A stretch of 64,000 bases of DNA, taken from positions 1 through 64,000 of the forward strand of contig JAEWWU010000013.1 in NCBI GenBank assembly GCA_023396255.1, given 5' to 3'. The stretch comes from Bacteroidota bacterium. Its GTDB lineage: Bacteria; Bacteroidota; Bacteroidia; Bacteroidales; Porphyromonadaceae. The translations under genes and the position numbers were made by a program. Position 1 is the stretch's first letter; every line of letters begins with the position of its first letter. The notes under the pieces are model-generated. The model saw only the letters and a program-made list of their open reading frames with translations, did no database searches and was not told where the DNA came from. Shown in pieces: positions 44,202 through 54,105 of this stretch.

Positions 44202-44642
44202 TTACTTCTTGGCTTCTTCTTGAGCTGCCTTTTCCGGACATTTGTCACAAGCTTTGGCTTGCATTTTGCCGGAGCAAACAAGAGTTTCTTCGCCCTTTTC
44301 GTTCTTTTGGAAGAAGTGGAATTCTTCTTCTCCCTTGAACCAAAGTGCGTTTCCTGCCTCATCTGCATACTTGGCACCCGAAGCACTTTCTACACGCTTG
44401 AGATCATAAGTAGCGTTGTTCTTAACATCCATTACTTTGATTGTTTCAGCTTCAAGGTTTTCTTCCAAAACATTGAATTGCATCGTCCCATCTTCCGATA
44501 CATAAGATCTGAGAACGGCACACTCCTTAGGCTGTTCTACGGTTTCTTGTGTTATTTCCGGAGTGGTCTCTTCTTGTTTCTGTTCCTTGTTACAGGCTAC
44601 CAAAGCAACCATAGCGGCAAAAACTAAAAACGCTTTTTTCAT
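44202..44642 (-). CDS. Lipoprotein with MliC-like (C-type lysozyme inhibitor) domain
   Basis: 146 residues. Lipobox-containing signal peptide (MKKAFLVFAAMVALVACNKE, Cys17), a Glu/Thr-rich linker (about 18-38), then a beta-barrel-like domain with YVSEDGTMQFNVLEEN and the SASGAKYADEAGNALWFKGEEEFHF stretch that is the signature of the MliC/PliC family of lysozyme inhibitors. The final segment has an extra CDKC pair and a basic/acidic tail (CSGKMQAKACDKCPEKAAQ) not usual for the family. If active it would protect peptidoglycan from host lysozyme; this is inference from the fold. The ATG at 44642 is preceded by a good promoter. Confidence 0.75.
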   Translation of the reverse strand: MKKAFLVFAAMVALVACNKEQKQEETTPEITQETVEQPKECAVLRSYVSEDGTMQFNVLEENLEAETIKVMDVKNNATYDLKRVESASGAKYADEAGNALWFKGEEEFHFFQKNEKGEETLVCSGKMQAKACDKCPEKAAQEEAKK

Positions 44643-44708
44643 CTTAAAATTTGATATAAGAGGTTTATATTGCTTTTTGTTTGGGATCTCTTCACCCCAA
44701 AACCGAAG

Positions 44709-44740
44709 CAAATGTACAATTTTTCTGGAAAGTTACACAA
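44709..44740 (-). promoter_or_regulatory. Promoter TTG-N21-TACATTTG for the MliC-like gene
   Basis: -7 TACATTTG (complement of 44709-44716) and TTG (complement of 44738-44740), about 65 bases before the ATG at 44642. Confidence 0.6.
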
Positions 44741-44977
44741 CACAGAAAAAATAGTTCTTGAGAAGGAGGGGCTATTTGTCTCTGAACCTCTCTCCCATAA
44801 AGACTTAACGCCGATACAAATAGATAAGGTAACCCAAACGGCACGGCAATTTTCTCCGCTTTTCTCCACAAAACCGCCCTATGCCTTCTCTTCTTTCAAA
44901 ACAAGTCGATAACATTAGGGCGTGCTCTGCAAAGAACACGCCCCGAATGAAGTAAAAAAGAAAATTATTGAAACACG
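44741..44977. other. Short intergenic stretch
   Basis: About 240 bases with only the terminator hairpin of the 1334-residue protein gene at its right end; otherwise I see nothing. Confidence 0.6.
44917..44944 (-). terminator. Hairpin after the 1334-residue cargo gene
   Basis: GGGCGTGTTCT and AGAGCACGCCC form an 11-bp stem (with one G-T pair) around TTGC. There is no T-run, so it may be an mRNA 3'-end stabiliser rather than a classical terminator. Confidence 0.55.
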
Positions 44978-47900
44978 TTATTGAACAACTACCTTGTGTA
45001 TCTCTTGGGCAACCGAAATCAAATAGTGCCCCGCAGAAACTTGAATACGCTGCTCTCCATTGACAAAGCCTTCATAAACCTGCTCACCACCCAATGTAAA
45101 GATGGCAACCGGCTTGCGCTCCTCCGTCTCCACAATCACCATTCCTGGGAGAGTAGACACCTGGCAACCACCGGCAGGTGCATCTTGTACCGATTGAGTT
45201 GATTTGACCAGAGCTGTGAGCGGAATTAAGCAGTGCGCTCCGTTGTGCTGGATATCGACAAACGCCACGAAAAGGCCGGCTTTATTCGTCGTGGTGAAAG
45301 TTACCTCTATGGAACCCTCTATATTGTCGCCTTTCTGACCAAAGGAATCGGTAACGGTAAACATAGCGGCATCACGCCCCGTGATGGTTACCGAGGGCAA
45401 AACTTCGGCCTCCCCGGGATTCACCACCGTTACAGAGGTAGAGAGACTCTTTTTATCCCCTGGAGCAATGTTGTTAGGGTAGACAAATTCGCCAAAATCA
45501 AGGGCTTGCACTGAGGCAGTAATCTTGGTCTCAAAGGTGAATTGTGCCTCCGCTTTGACGGGAACCACAATGCGCAAGTCGTCCGAAGTAAGTACCACAT
45601 TGGCGGCATACTTGCCTTTCTTATTCGCCGTAAAGGTTATTTGTAGTTCTCCTCCGTTGGCATCCAATTGTTTTTTGTTTGCCACAAAAGATGTGGCTTG
45701 AGCTCCTTCCACGGTCACAGCAACACCATTCTTGAGATTAGCGGTACGAACCACCAATTTTCTGGTGGCTGTTGCCGCAGCCGGGGCCGTTGCGTAAACA
45801 ACCCCAAAGTCCAGTCCCCCTTCGGCAATTCCTACCGAAATCTCGGGCTTATAAGCCGTAATGGCAGCTCTTGCCTTGAGAGGAACAATTGTAACCACAT
45901 CTCCGGACTTCAGCTCAAGCTCGGCTGTATAACTTCCACTTGCCGATGCTTGGACGGTGACGGGAATCTGTACTCGTTTCACAGGATCGGATACCTCGCT
46001 GACAGGAACGGTAAAGTGCTCTGCCTGCTCTCCCTTAATCGCAATTTTAACGGGGTCGGTAATCCCCACAAAGGAAAGTGCCACGTTGAGGGTTTTGCTC
46101 ACCGGTGCCTCACTGTTACCCTCGAGCAAACCAAAATCCAAACTTTTGGGATTAGCCAAAATGGAAGGAGCTTTACCTTCTAATTTAAGGGCATCAATCA
46201 CCGCTTTGGTGGTATATTCCCATCCACTTTGAGCGATGGGGGCAATATCTCCCTTGATGGCAATAAATCCGACCCCTTCCAACTCGGGCATTATGTATTC
46301 AAAATCCTTGGGAGCAGGAATATCCACGGCAGCGTTATCTATCGTACCCAAGGTTGCCAATGTATGACCCTTGCGGTCTATAATCAGCACAGAGGTGGTG
46401 AAAGGGAACTGTGTGCTAAACTCCTTGAGGAAATAGGTCATTACAAACTTGCTTCCGGCAGCCTTTTCCAAGTCAATGGCAGGAGAAACCAAATAAGTGG
46501 TGATACCTTTTTCTGCCCAGAAGGGAGAGGTTTGTAAGTATAACCCGTAATTGGTTGCATCAAGATAGGTAGACTGAAAAGCCGTTGTGCCTCGCGTGTT
46601 GATAAAGGTCCAGTTACGCAGTTCACTCAAGGCTGCCACATCTTGCGACGAACGAATGGGTTCATCGAAGCGATCGATGGGGTTCTCCTCCGAAAGGGAA
46701 GCAAAGTAGTCCTCTTCGGAACTTTTGCGGATGTATCCACTAAGTGGCAACTCGACCACTTGATCTCTCCATACGAAAGAAAGAGTCGAAGCGTGCATTC
46801 CTAAGTTCTGATTGATGAACTTGACAGAAAATTCTTTGAGATCTTTGGCGGATACCGTTGAGTTGAACTGAGGAGTGGTGACAAAAGCAGACTCTTCACC
46901 ACTAAGAACACGGCTATAAATGATTACTTCATCGTTTTCGGGGATATTCTTGAGCACAGGTATTATCTTTTTTCGGGCAAAAGAGACCGAAGGAACTTCA
47001 CCAAAGAAAACATCACTCACGGGCAGGGTGAAAGAGGCGTCCTGCACGGTTTCCAAAACAAAGTCATCCAAATAAACCGCTACTCCGCCTCGGTTAGAAT
47101 CTTCCGCCTCGAAAGAGATCTGTACAAACCCAACGGGCTTTGTCAAACCCTGTGGAATAGAGTAAGCGACTTTGACCCATTCCGGAGTAGTCTTTTCGGA
47201 GAGTGTAACCTCACCCAAGTTCTTCAAAACTTCACCCCGAGCATCAATAAGGTCTACAATCATCTTAGCTCCGCTTTCGATGAGAACATCTTGATGCAGG
47301 AACGAAAACTCCTTGCCCGCAGCTGTTGACAAATCGATTGCAGGAGAAACCAAGGCATACTTAACCGCTTTGGCTGCTGCTTCGGCCTCGCGCTTGCTCA
47401 CTTTGAAAGAGAAATGCTTGCGCAAACTGGGAGACGGTGCATCGACCTTAGCACGAGATTCACCATTGGCAAAGCACCCCGAAGAGTAATCTTTGGTGCG
47501 GAAATAAATTGCCTTGAACGGTTTTTGAGACAATGAGGTGGGATTGGCGTCCAAAAGGTCATAAACCGGAGCCAAATAACGGAATTCGCCCACTCCGGCA
47601 ACCTCTTGATCCGTAATTACATCCTTATAGTATTCCCACGTCTCTTTGAGCTTAGACTCTCCCTTGAGCGGTATCTTAATTTGCTTCTCTCCATAGGTCA
47701 GCACCAAAGTAGCCTTGTGAACACCCACTGCCTCTTTGGGCAGATAGCGGATATTGACGTAAGAGTCCCAGGTTCCCAACGAAATTTTGTTGCCGGGGTA
47801 GCTGGTATCGCTATACCCCAAGGCAAAATACTGTGCCCCCTCTCCCTCAAGAGATAGGAGGATGTCGATATGCTCTCCGCTAAGAATATTAACCGATGCA

Positions 47901-48982
47901 ATACCAATAGAAGCCACTTTCTCTTCGTGCGAATAAATCGTTCCAAAATCACACTCTCCACTATGCGCCTTAAAGTCGGGCAAACCGATTACTTCCACCT
48001 CTACCGGTATTTTACGCTCTATACCGTTGTGGGCAATAACCACTTCATCTTTGTGCACCCCGGCTGTGGTGATTTTGCCGGTAAGGGTGACCTCTGTCTC
48101 TTGATCTGTAAGCGTGGCAGGACTGAGGGTAAAAGGACTGGAAGCCCCTGCCATCTTGATGGGAACACTTTCGGGAACATTGATTTTCTTCACCGAAAAG
48201 GTTTTGGTCATAAGCGCATACGTCTGCCCATCGGTTTGTTGGCGAATGGCTATTCGGCCGTGTTTGATGGTCGAAACCGAGGGTACAATATCCTTATAAT
48301 TGGCATCGAACGTCCCGGATAGCTTTATTCCATAGATCATCATAGATGATTCATCAACCCCTACCGAACCTCGATATTCAATTACAACAACAGCATTCTT
48401 ATTGATCTTCTCCAAAGAAATCTTCTCTGTGTACATAGGAGACTTTTTGGAATACTCTTCAGAGGTGTATGTTGCGTCAAAGAGTTCCTTAGGGGCTGTC
48501 AAACGATTTCCCTCCAAATCTGCAATGTAAACAACCAACTTAGGAGTTCCCTTTGTTAAGGCACGATACCCCCACTGAATCTGCAACTCCGACTTCATAT
48601 AGGCATCGAACGTTATGGGGCGAGTAATCATCGTTTTGAGAACCAAATCGCCCGTAGAGGCTCCGGACCAATAACTGGCCTCCCCGTCTGCAGCAAAGGC
48701 ATAACAACAATCTTCGCCATAAGACGGAGAACGAAGCGCCCAATCCGTACCATACGAGCTTCCTCCCTTGTAGAGACCGTAATCTTCGAAATCATAAGAA
48801 ATATATTTAATGGGATTCTCCAACGATATTTCGGCCACGGCAGGCTTTGAGACAACTTTTTCCAAAACCCGTTTCAAAATAATTGGAGATTCGCTCTCGT
48901 GCGTCTTGGTTTGCGCCCGCATTCCAACCGGCAAGCACAGAAGCACGAAAGCAGAAACTAAAAAATGTAATTTTGCTTTCAT
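44978..48982 (-). CDS. Large secreted protein with adhesin-like and Ig-like repeats and T9SS sorting domain
   Basis: 1334 residues from the ATG at 48982, with signal peptide (MKAKLHFLVSAFVLLCLPVGMRAQ). Three segments (about residues 40-190, 500-640 and 790-920) look like jelly-roll 'cleaved adhesin'/choice-of-anchor domains (AIYFRTKDYSSG..., VYLDDFVLETVQDASF). Between and after them are repeated Ig-like modules of the form L.FG......S..L.V....L...V.V, each ending in V.VPLKA (e.g. SLDFGLLEGNSEAPVSKTLN, GLDFGVVYATAPA, ALDFGEFVYPNNIAPGDKKS). The final 65 residues (VSTLPGMVIVETEERKPVAIF ... AGHYLISVAQEIHKVVVQ) are a T9SS sorting domain. Probably surface-anchored, possibly an adhesin; no catalytic motif seen. 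Repeat copy F lies upstream. Confidence 0.85.
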   Translation of the reverse strand: MKAKLHFLVSAFVLLCLPVGMRAQTKTHESESPIILKRVLEKVVSKPAVAEISLENPIKYISYDFEDYGLYKGGSSYGTDWALRSPSYGEDCCYAFAADGEASYWSGASTGDLVLKTMITRPITFDAYMKSELQIQWGYRALTKGTPKLVVYIADLEGNRLTAPKELFDATYTSEEYSKKSPMYTEKISLEKINKNAVVVIEYRGSVGVDESSMMIYGIKLSGTFDANYKDIVPSVSTIKHGRIAIRQQTDGQTYALMTKTFSVKKINVPESVPIKMAGASSPFTLSPATLTDQETEVTLTGKITTAGVHKDEVVIAHNGIERKIPVEVEVIGLPDFKAHSGECDFGTIYSHEEKVASIGIASVNILSGEHIDILLSLEGEGAQYFALGYSDTSYPGNKISLGTWDSYVNIRYLPKEAVGVHKATLVLTYGEKQIKIPLKGESKLKETWEYYKDVITDQEVAGVGEFRYLAPVYDLLDANPTSLSQKPFKAIYFRTKDYSSGCFANGESRAKVDAPSPSLRKHFSFKVSKREAEAAAKAVKYALVSPAIDLSTAAGKEFSFLHQDVLIESGAKMIVDLIDARGEVLKNLGEVTLSEKTTPEWVKVAYSIPQGLTKPVGFVQISFEAEDSNRGGVAVYLDDFVLETVQDASFTLPVSDVFFGEVPSVSFARKKIIPVLKNIPENDEVIIYSRVLSGEESAFVTTPQFNSTVSAKDLKEFSVKFINQNLGMHASTLSFVWRDQVVELPLSGYIRKSSEEDYFASLSEENPIDRFDEPIRSSQDVAALSELRNWTFINTRGTTAFQSTYLDATNYGLYLQTSPFWAEKGITTYLVSPAIDLEKAAGSKFVMTYFLKEFSTQFPFTTSVLIIDRKGHTLATLGTIDNAAVDIPAPKDFEYIMPELEGVGFIAIKGDIAPIAQSGWEYTTKAVIDALKLEGKAPSILANPKSLDFGLLEGNSEAPVSKTLNVALSFVGITDPVKIAIKGEQAEHFTVPVSEVSDPVKRVQIPVTVQASASGSYTAELELKSGDVVTIVPLKARAAITAYKPEISVGIAEGGLDFGVVYATAPAAATATRKLVVRTANLKNGVAVTVEGAQATSFVANKKQLDANGGELQITFTANKKGKYAANVVLTSDDLRIVVPVKAEAQFTFETKITASVQALDFGEFVYPNNIAPGDKKSLSTSVTVVNPGEAEVLPSVTITGRDAAMFTVTDSFGQKGDNIEGSIEVTFTTTNKAGLFVAFVDIQHNGAHCLIPLTALVKSTQSVQDAPAGGCQVSTLPGMVIVETEERKPVAIFTLGGEQVYEGFVNGEQRIQVSAGHYLISVAQEIHKVVVQ

Positions 48983-49422
48983 AGGCTCTATTTTTTGTGT
49001 TGTTTTATAATTCAACTATTCCTTGTTTCCTCGTAAAAGAGCCACTAAGATAAAATAAATTACACCGAAAGCAATCATCAAACTCCAAACAATTCATTAT
49101 TAACCATAAATAATGCATCTTGAAAAGGCAATAAAACAAAATAGAATAAAAAAAGGAAGAGAGAGCAGAGCTTTCTATTTTGTGAACATTCTCCAAAAAG
49201 TGTGCAAGTTCCAGGCTTTTTCGAAACAGAGAACAGAAAACAAAAAGAGATTATGTGGCTACCTTCCTTTCAAACAGCTCCCACACAGGGGTGAATTTCG
49301 GATTTAGCTTTGGAACATCATCTTTTTTAGTAACTGCATATTGGTTGATTTTTCAAATCAAAAGATAGTTCCTTGAAAAAGAAACTGTTCCTTGGAGAAA
49401 GAGGAGATCAATTCCTACAAAT

Positions 49423-49512
49423 TTCCAATCAGCTCCCTACTTTTGGATGATTTTTAGGGAACTAATTTTCGGTAATTCCCTACAAATTTTTGCCCCATCC
49501 AAGGAAAAATAT
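49423..49512 (+). repeat. Dispersed element, copy F
   Basis: CAATCAGCTCCCTAC, AGGGAACTAATTTTCGGTAA, TTCCCTACAAATTTTTG and a CCATCCAAGGAAAAATATTTTTT tail. It lies 440 bases upstream of the leftward 1334-residue cargo gene, tail pointing away from it. Confidence 0.85.
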
Positions 49513-49762
49513 TTTTTATCCGAGATCGTATCTCCTCTGGGCTTTCGGCATATGGATCAAAAGTGTTGGCAAAAATTCCGATTGCACATTTTGTTAAGAA
49601 CATATAGGTTAAATTTACTTCCAAAAGAAGACAAGATGGCGTAAATACCACCTCTCCCCACACCCCTACTCGGTGCAACCATCCACAACGGCAAAAACCA
49701 ACCTTACCACAAAAGAACCCAACCAGTCACGCCCCCCTTGCAACAAATCCACTCCCTTCCAC

Positions 49763-49806
49763 AAAAAAAGCAGAGGTGCCGAAAAGTAAATCTTCGACAC
49801 CTCCGC
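49763..49806 (-). terminator. Terminator after rnfA
   Basis: On the minus strand GGAGGTGTCGA ... CGGCACCTC followed after CTGC by seven T. About 45 bases after the last rnf gene. Confidence 0.65.
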
Positions 49807-49851
49807 CATTAACGTTCTCAACCCAAAATAGGTTGAGGAAAATTCTATCAA

Positions 49852-50424
49852 TTAAGCTATTCCGGAAAATCCCATAAAAGCCATTGCCAAGATTCCTGCC
49901 GAGATAAGGGCAATAGGAATACCCTTCATCGCTTTGGGAAGGTTGGCGGTAGCCAGCTGTTCTCTGATTCCGGCAAAAACGACCATCGCCAAGAGGAAAC
50001 CAATACCGATGGATACGGAATAGATAAGGGATTGCATAAAGGTAAACTCCTTTTTGATCACCAAAATAGCCACCCCAAGCACACAGCAGTTAGTAGTGAT
50101 AAGTGGCAAAAAGACTCCCAAAGCTCGGTAAAGAGCCGGAGAAATCTTTTTGAGAATCATCTCTAACATTTGTACCAAAGTGGCAATCACCAAAATAAAA
50201 GCTATCGTCTGCATAAATTGCAGCCCAAAATGCTCCAACACATAAGTTTGTATCAACCAGGTGACCACAGTAGCAATGGCCAACACAAACGTAACGGCAG
50301 CACCCATTCCGGTAGCCGTACTCACTTTCTGCGAAACCCCTAAAAAGGGACAGATTCCCAAGAACTGACTCAGGACAACGTTATTGACAAATACCGCAGC
50401 AATGAATAAGAGAAAATATTCCAT
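49852..50424 (-). CDS. rnfA: Rnf complex subunit A
   Basis: 190 residues, six hydrophobic helices. RnfA and RnfE are homologous inner-membrane subunits that form the core ion/electron path of the Rnf ferredoxin:NAD+ oxidoreductase. Here NNVVLSQFLGICPFLGVSQKVSTATGMG and the TTNCCVLGVAILV segment hold the cysteines that ligate the membrane-embedded iron-sulfur centre. Last gene of the operon, 18 bases after rnfE. Confidence 0.93.
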   Translation of the reverse strand: MEYFLLFIAAVFVNNVVLSQFLGICPFLGVSQKVSTATGMGAAVTFVLAIATVVTWLIQTYVLEHFGLQFMQTIAFILVIATLVQMLEMILKKISPALYRALGVFLPLITTNCCVLGVAILVIKKEFTFMQSLIYSVSIGIGFLLAMVVFAGIREQLATANLPKAMKGIPIALISAGILAMAFMGFSGIA

Positions 50425-50442
50425 AAGAATGAGGTGTAGAGG

Positions 50443-51045
50443 TTATGATTTCTTTTGATTGGTTAGATGGTTCTTGAGAGCGATCAAGAGTCCCAAAGCA
50501 ATAAAAGCACCGGGAGCCAACACAAAAAGTAACGATGCAAAGCTATCCGGATAGAGACGCAATCCGAAGAAAGTACCCGATCCCAACAACTCGCGCATCA
50601 TTCCCAACAGGGTCAACGATAAGGAGAAGCCCAGTCCAATGCCTATGCCGTCGAATAGCGATATGCCCAATCCACTCTTAGAAGCAACCGACTCGGCACG
50701 CCCCAAGACAATACAGTTCACCACAATAAGCGGAATAAACAAACCCAAACTCTTGTCCAACTCCGGCATATAAGCCTTAATCAACAGTTGCACCACGGTT
50801 ACAAAGCCGGCAATCACCACAATAAAAGCCGGTATGCGCACGGCATCGGGAATCAATTTCTTGAGCAAAGAGATCATCGTATTGGAACAAATCAATACAA
50901 ATGTGGTTGCCAATCCCATACTCAAACCATTGACAGCCGAGGTAGTCGTTGCCAAAGTGGGACACATCCCCAACAAGAGCACAAAAGTGGGGTTCTCGGC
51001 TACAATCCCATTTATGATTGTTTTTGCGTATCTGTTCATCTGCAT
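50443..51045 (-). CDS. rnfE: Rnf complex subunit E
   Basis: 200 residues, homologous to RnfA with an inverted membrane topology. NPTFVLLLGMCPTLATTTSAVNGLSMG and VVNCIVLGRAESVASKSG carry the conserved cysteines. Two near starts (51045 and 51039) are possible. It begins 2 bases after the rnfG stop. Confidence 0.93.
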   Translation of the reverse strand: MQMNRYAKTIINGIVAENPTFVLLLGMCPTLATTTSAVNGLSMGLATTFVLICSNTMISLLKKLIPDAVRIPAFIVVIAGFVTVVQLLIKAYMPELDKSLGLFIPLIVVNCIVLGRAESVASKSGLGISLFDGIGIGLGFSLSLTLLGMMRELLGSGTFFGLRLYPDSFASLLFVLAPGAFIALGLLIALKNHLTNQKKS

Positions 51046-51047
51046 AA

Positions 51048-51692
51048 CTATTTTTCTTGTACCGGGTTGTTAGAAGAAGTGCCTTGGAGTTGTGCCTTGG
51101 CTTCCTTGTACACAAGGTAAGCACGTTCTATGGCATCCAAAAAAGCTCGGCTACTGATGGTTGCAGCTGTAATGGCATCCACCTTACCTCCATCTTTGGA
51201 GACACTCAGGGGCGAGTTGTCTTTCATACTGAGGTTGCGGAAGTCACGTATGCCGGCACCGCTCGCAGCCGGGGTTCTGAACCACGATTGCATTTTATCG
51301 CCCAAACCAGGTGTTTCTTCGTGTTTAAGGATCGAGAAATCGACAATATTGTCCTGCATATCGAATCCAACCATCACATCAACACGCCCGCCAAAACCAT
51401 TGGGGGTATAACTCTCAACCGCTATGCCCGAAGGGACCCCGCCCTTGAGAGCCGGATAGACCACAAAAGGATCCTTTTCGTTGGGGAGAGAAACTTTCAT
51501 CCTCTCTTCAAAGGGATTATTGTCGAACGCCGGCACCACAACCGTTATAGCCTCTACTTTGGCTTTGGTCTCAGCCTCCTTGATCGGCTTCTTGGTAACA
51601 CTATTGAGAGCACCGAGCAAAAAACTGACAACCAAACAGATCAGCGTCAGCGACAAGAGCATATTGGGAAGCGTAGAACTCAACTTTTTCAT
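51048..51692 (-). CDS. rnfG: Rnf complex subunit G (flavin carrier)
   Basis: 214 residues with one N-terminal membrane helix (LLSLTLICLVVSFLLGALNSV) and a periplasmic FMN-binding domain. The FMN is attached covalently through a Thr in the DAITAATISSRAFLDAI segment, which is intact. It overlaps rnfD by 4 bases. A positively charged tail follows. In the complex it passes electrons between the membrane subunits. Confidence 0.93.
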   Translation of the reverse strand: MKKLSSTLPNMLLSLTLICLVVSFLLGALNSVTKKPIKEAETKAKVEAITVVVPAFDNNPFEERMKVSLPNEKDPFVVYPALKGGVPSGIAVESYTPNGFGGRVDVMVGFDMQDNIVDFSILKHEETPGLGDKMQSWFRTPAASGAGIRDFRNLSMKDNSPLSVSKDGGKVDAITAATISSRAFLDAIERAYLVYKEAKAQLQGTSSNNPVQEK

Positions 51693-52687
51693 TGTGCTTT
51701 CTCCTTTCTTTGTCTAATATGTCCAAAATGTTTCGGCTTAACGTAGCTATTGATGAGAGGGGTAAAGGCATTCATAATCAATATGGCAAATGACATTCCC
51801 TCGGGGTATGAACCAAACAACCTTATAATGACGGTGATCACCCCTATGGCAAAGCCGTAAATAAGTTGTCCACGCGGAGTGATTGGTGATGTTACATAGT
51901 CCGTTGCCATAAAAATGGCTCCCAGCATCAAACCACCGGAAAGAAGGTGAAAAGAGATAGAGGGATACAGGGAAGGGTTGATCAAATGGGTCAATCCGCC
52001 CACGAGCACAACACCGGCAAAAATGGCCACCGGAGTGTGCCAAGTAATAATTCTCCTAACAAGCATATAGCCAAATCCAAGAAGAAGAGCGATTGCAGCC
52101 GTCTCACCCATAGAACCGGGCATCAAACCCAAAGCCAAATCCCAAATATTGGAACCGTTGCCCGAAGCCGGCATTCCGTGAATAACCCCCTTCATAACCG
52201 CCAGAGGTGTTGCCATTGTACTGCCATCAACCTGCGAAGCCAAAGAAGCAGGCACCGGCCAAGTAGTCATCTGTGCCGGATAAGAAATCAACAGAAAAAC
52301 GCGCCCCACCAAAGCCGGATTAAAAACATTATTTCCCAGACCGCCAAAAGCCATTTTCCCAATACCTATTGCCACAACCGATCCCAAAACAACCAGCCAC
52401 CACGGTAGGGAAGCCGGGAGATTGAAAGCGAGCAGCACACCGGTCAGGAGTGCCGACCCATCGAAAACGTACAACGTGCGACGCATCAAGTATTTGGTTA
52501 TGACCCACTCGGTAATAAGACACGAAACAGCAGCCAGTGCTGTGATCCACACGGCCTGCAACCTAAATTGGTAAACCATTACCAAGAAGGCTGGGACCAA
52601 GGCTATCAGCACGTGGTACATATTTTTTTGTATGGAGTCTCCGCTGTGGATGTGTGGCGAAGGCGAGAGGATTAACTTCTGATCCAT
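51689..52687 (-). CDS. rnfD: Rnf complex subunit D (membrane flavoprotein)
   Basis: 332 residues, about ten helices, related to NqrB. The covalent-FMN Thr motif is visible as DGSTMATPLAVMKG. The SALLTGVLLAFNLPASLPWWLVVLG segment is a typical membrane flavin-pocket region. It starts with ATG at 52687, 35 bases after rnfC, and is read into rnfG by overlap. Confidence 0.93.
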   Translation of the reverse strand: MDQKLILSPSPHIHSGDSIQKNMYHVLIALVPAFLVMVYQFRLQAVWITALAAVSCLITEWVITKYLMRRTLYVFDGSALLTGVLLAFNLPASLPWWLVVLGSVVAIGIGKMAFGGLGNNVFNPALVGRVFLLISYPAQMTTWPVPASLASQVDGSTMATPLAVMKGVIHGMPASGNGSNIWDLALGLMPGSMGETAAIALLLGFGYMLVRRIITWHTPVAIFAGVVLVGGLTHLINPSLYPSISFHLLSGGLMLGAIFMATDYVTSPITPRGQLIYGFAIGVITVIIRLFGSYPEGMSFAILIMNAFTPLINSYVKPKHFGHIRQRKEKAQ

Positions 52688-52722
52688 AATAGCTTTGTAG
52701 CTTGATGAAAATTGATGATATG

Positions 52723-54075
52723 TTATTTCTTTCTTTCTCTAATGATGTTCATAACCGTTTGCTTGCCCAATCTGATATGATCCAGAAGCGGACGATTAGC
52801 CGGGCAGGTATAACTGCACGAACCACACTCAATACAGTCCACAACATAGAGTCTTTCGGCATCTTCCCAATCCTTGTTCAGTGTATTGCGCATCAAGAAA
52901 GCCGGATTCAACCCCATAGGGCAAACAGAAACGCACTTACCGCACCGTACACAATCGCGCATAGGTTTGCGCAACGCTTCGGATTCTTTGATAAGAAGGA
53001 TTCCCCCCGAACCTTTGGTTACGGGAATATCGGTGGTTATGAGAGCTTTTCCCATCATCGGACCGCCATTGATGACCTTAGCTGTGTCTTGGGGCACCCC
53101 CCCGGCAAGCTCTATAACATTTTGCATCGGAGTGCCGATTCGGGTAAGAAAGTTCCCCGGAGAAGCCACACTCTTGCCCGTAACGGTCACGATGCGCTCT
53201 ATGAGGGGTTTATTTTTGATCACTGCCTCGTAAATGGCAAATATGGTGGCTACGTTCTGCACCACGGCTCCTGTACTGATGGGCAAAGCTCCGGAAGTAA
53301 CCTGACGACGCAACACGGCATCAATGAGCTGTTTCTCTCCTCCTTGCGGATACCTCTGCTTGAGGGGAACAATCTCAATGGTTTGCCCTTGAAGCAGAAA
53401 AGCCCGTGCTTTGTCTGCTTCCTGCATCATAATCTTGATGGCTTGCGGCTTATTAGTTTCTATCCCGATAAGAGTTTTTTGTACCCCTAAGGCCTTCATC
53501 ACAATGGAGCAACCCACCATTATTTCAGGGGCTTTGGCTTGCATCAAGGCATCGTCTCCTGTCAAATAGGGCTCGCACTCCACAGCATTAACTACCAAGA
53601 ACTCTGCCGGGGTATTGGGAGGAGGAGAAAGCTTTACTCCAGTTGGAAAGGTGGCTCCACCCATCCCCACAATACCCATTTGGGTAACACGCTCTACAAT
53701 AGCTTTAGCATCCAAGTCGGTTTGGGTAACCAGATCAACAGAGCGGTCGATAGATTCTTCCCACTCATCCCCCTCTACCTTGATGATAATGGCAGGGCGT
53801 TTGTACCCACTGGCATCGGTAACCGAATCCAGTTTGAGTACAGTGCCAGAAACGGGAGAGTGAATATTGGCAGAAATAAATCCGCCGGCTTTTGCCACCA
53901 AAGTTCCCACCTTTACACAGTCACCCTTGTCTACAACGGGAGTGGCAGGTGCACCTATATGTTGGCTAAGCAGTATGGCTACTTGTTGGGGCAAATCGGT
54001 CTGTTTTATCTCCTTACCGGCAGAAAGTTTGTTGCCGGGAGGGTGAATGCCCCCTATTCTAAAGGTTCTACTCAT
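52723..54075 (-). CDS. rnfC: Rnf complex subunit C (NADH/Fe-S subunit)
   Basis: 450 residues. An N-terminal half with GGIHPPGNKLSAG and a lipoyl-like barrel, then an NADH/FMN-binding Rossmann region (GMGGATFPTGVKLSPP, EPYLTGDDALM), SLBB region, and two [4Fe-4S] motifs near the C-terminus (CVRCGKCVSVCPMGL and CIECGSCSYTCPANRPLLD). It is the cytosolic site where NAD+ is reduced. It starts 30 bases after rnfB. The C-terminal extension found in enterobacteria is absent, as usual outside that group. Confidence 0.94.
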   Translation of the reverse strand: MSRTFRIGGIHPPGNKLSAGKEIKQTDLPQQVAILLSQHIGAPATPVVDKGDCVKVGTLVAKAGGFISANIHSPVSGTVLKLDSVTDASGYKRPAIIIKVEGDEWEESIDRSVDLVTQTDLDAKAIVERVTQMGIVGMGGATFPTGVKLSPPPNTPAEFLVVNAVECEPYLTGDDALMQAKAPEIMVGCSIVMKALGVQKTLIGIETNKPQAIKIMMQEADKARAFLLQGQTIEIVPLKQRYPQGGEKQLIDAVLRRQVTSGALPISTGAVVQNVATIFAIYEAVIKNKPLIERIVTVTGKSVASPGNFLTRIGTPMQNVIELAGGVPQDTAKVINGGPMMGKALITTDIPVTKGSGGILLIKESEALRKPMRDCVRCGKCVSVCPMGLNPAFLMRNTLNKDWEDAERLYVVDCIECGSCSYTCPANRPLLDHIRLGKQTVMNIIRERKK

Positions 54076-54105
54076 AATTCTTGACTTGCTGTTGTAGTGA
54101 AAGTA

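Larger units (their letters stand above)
48983..49851. other. Intergenic region between the 1334-residue cargo and rnfA
   Basis: About 870 bases, AT-rich near 49015-49660, holding repeat copy F and the Rnf operon terminator. No TAnnTTTG box is found directly upstream of the cargo ATG. The short frames here are chance or repeat by-products. Confidence 0.6.
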
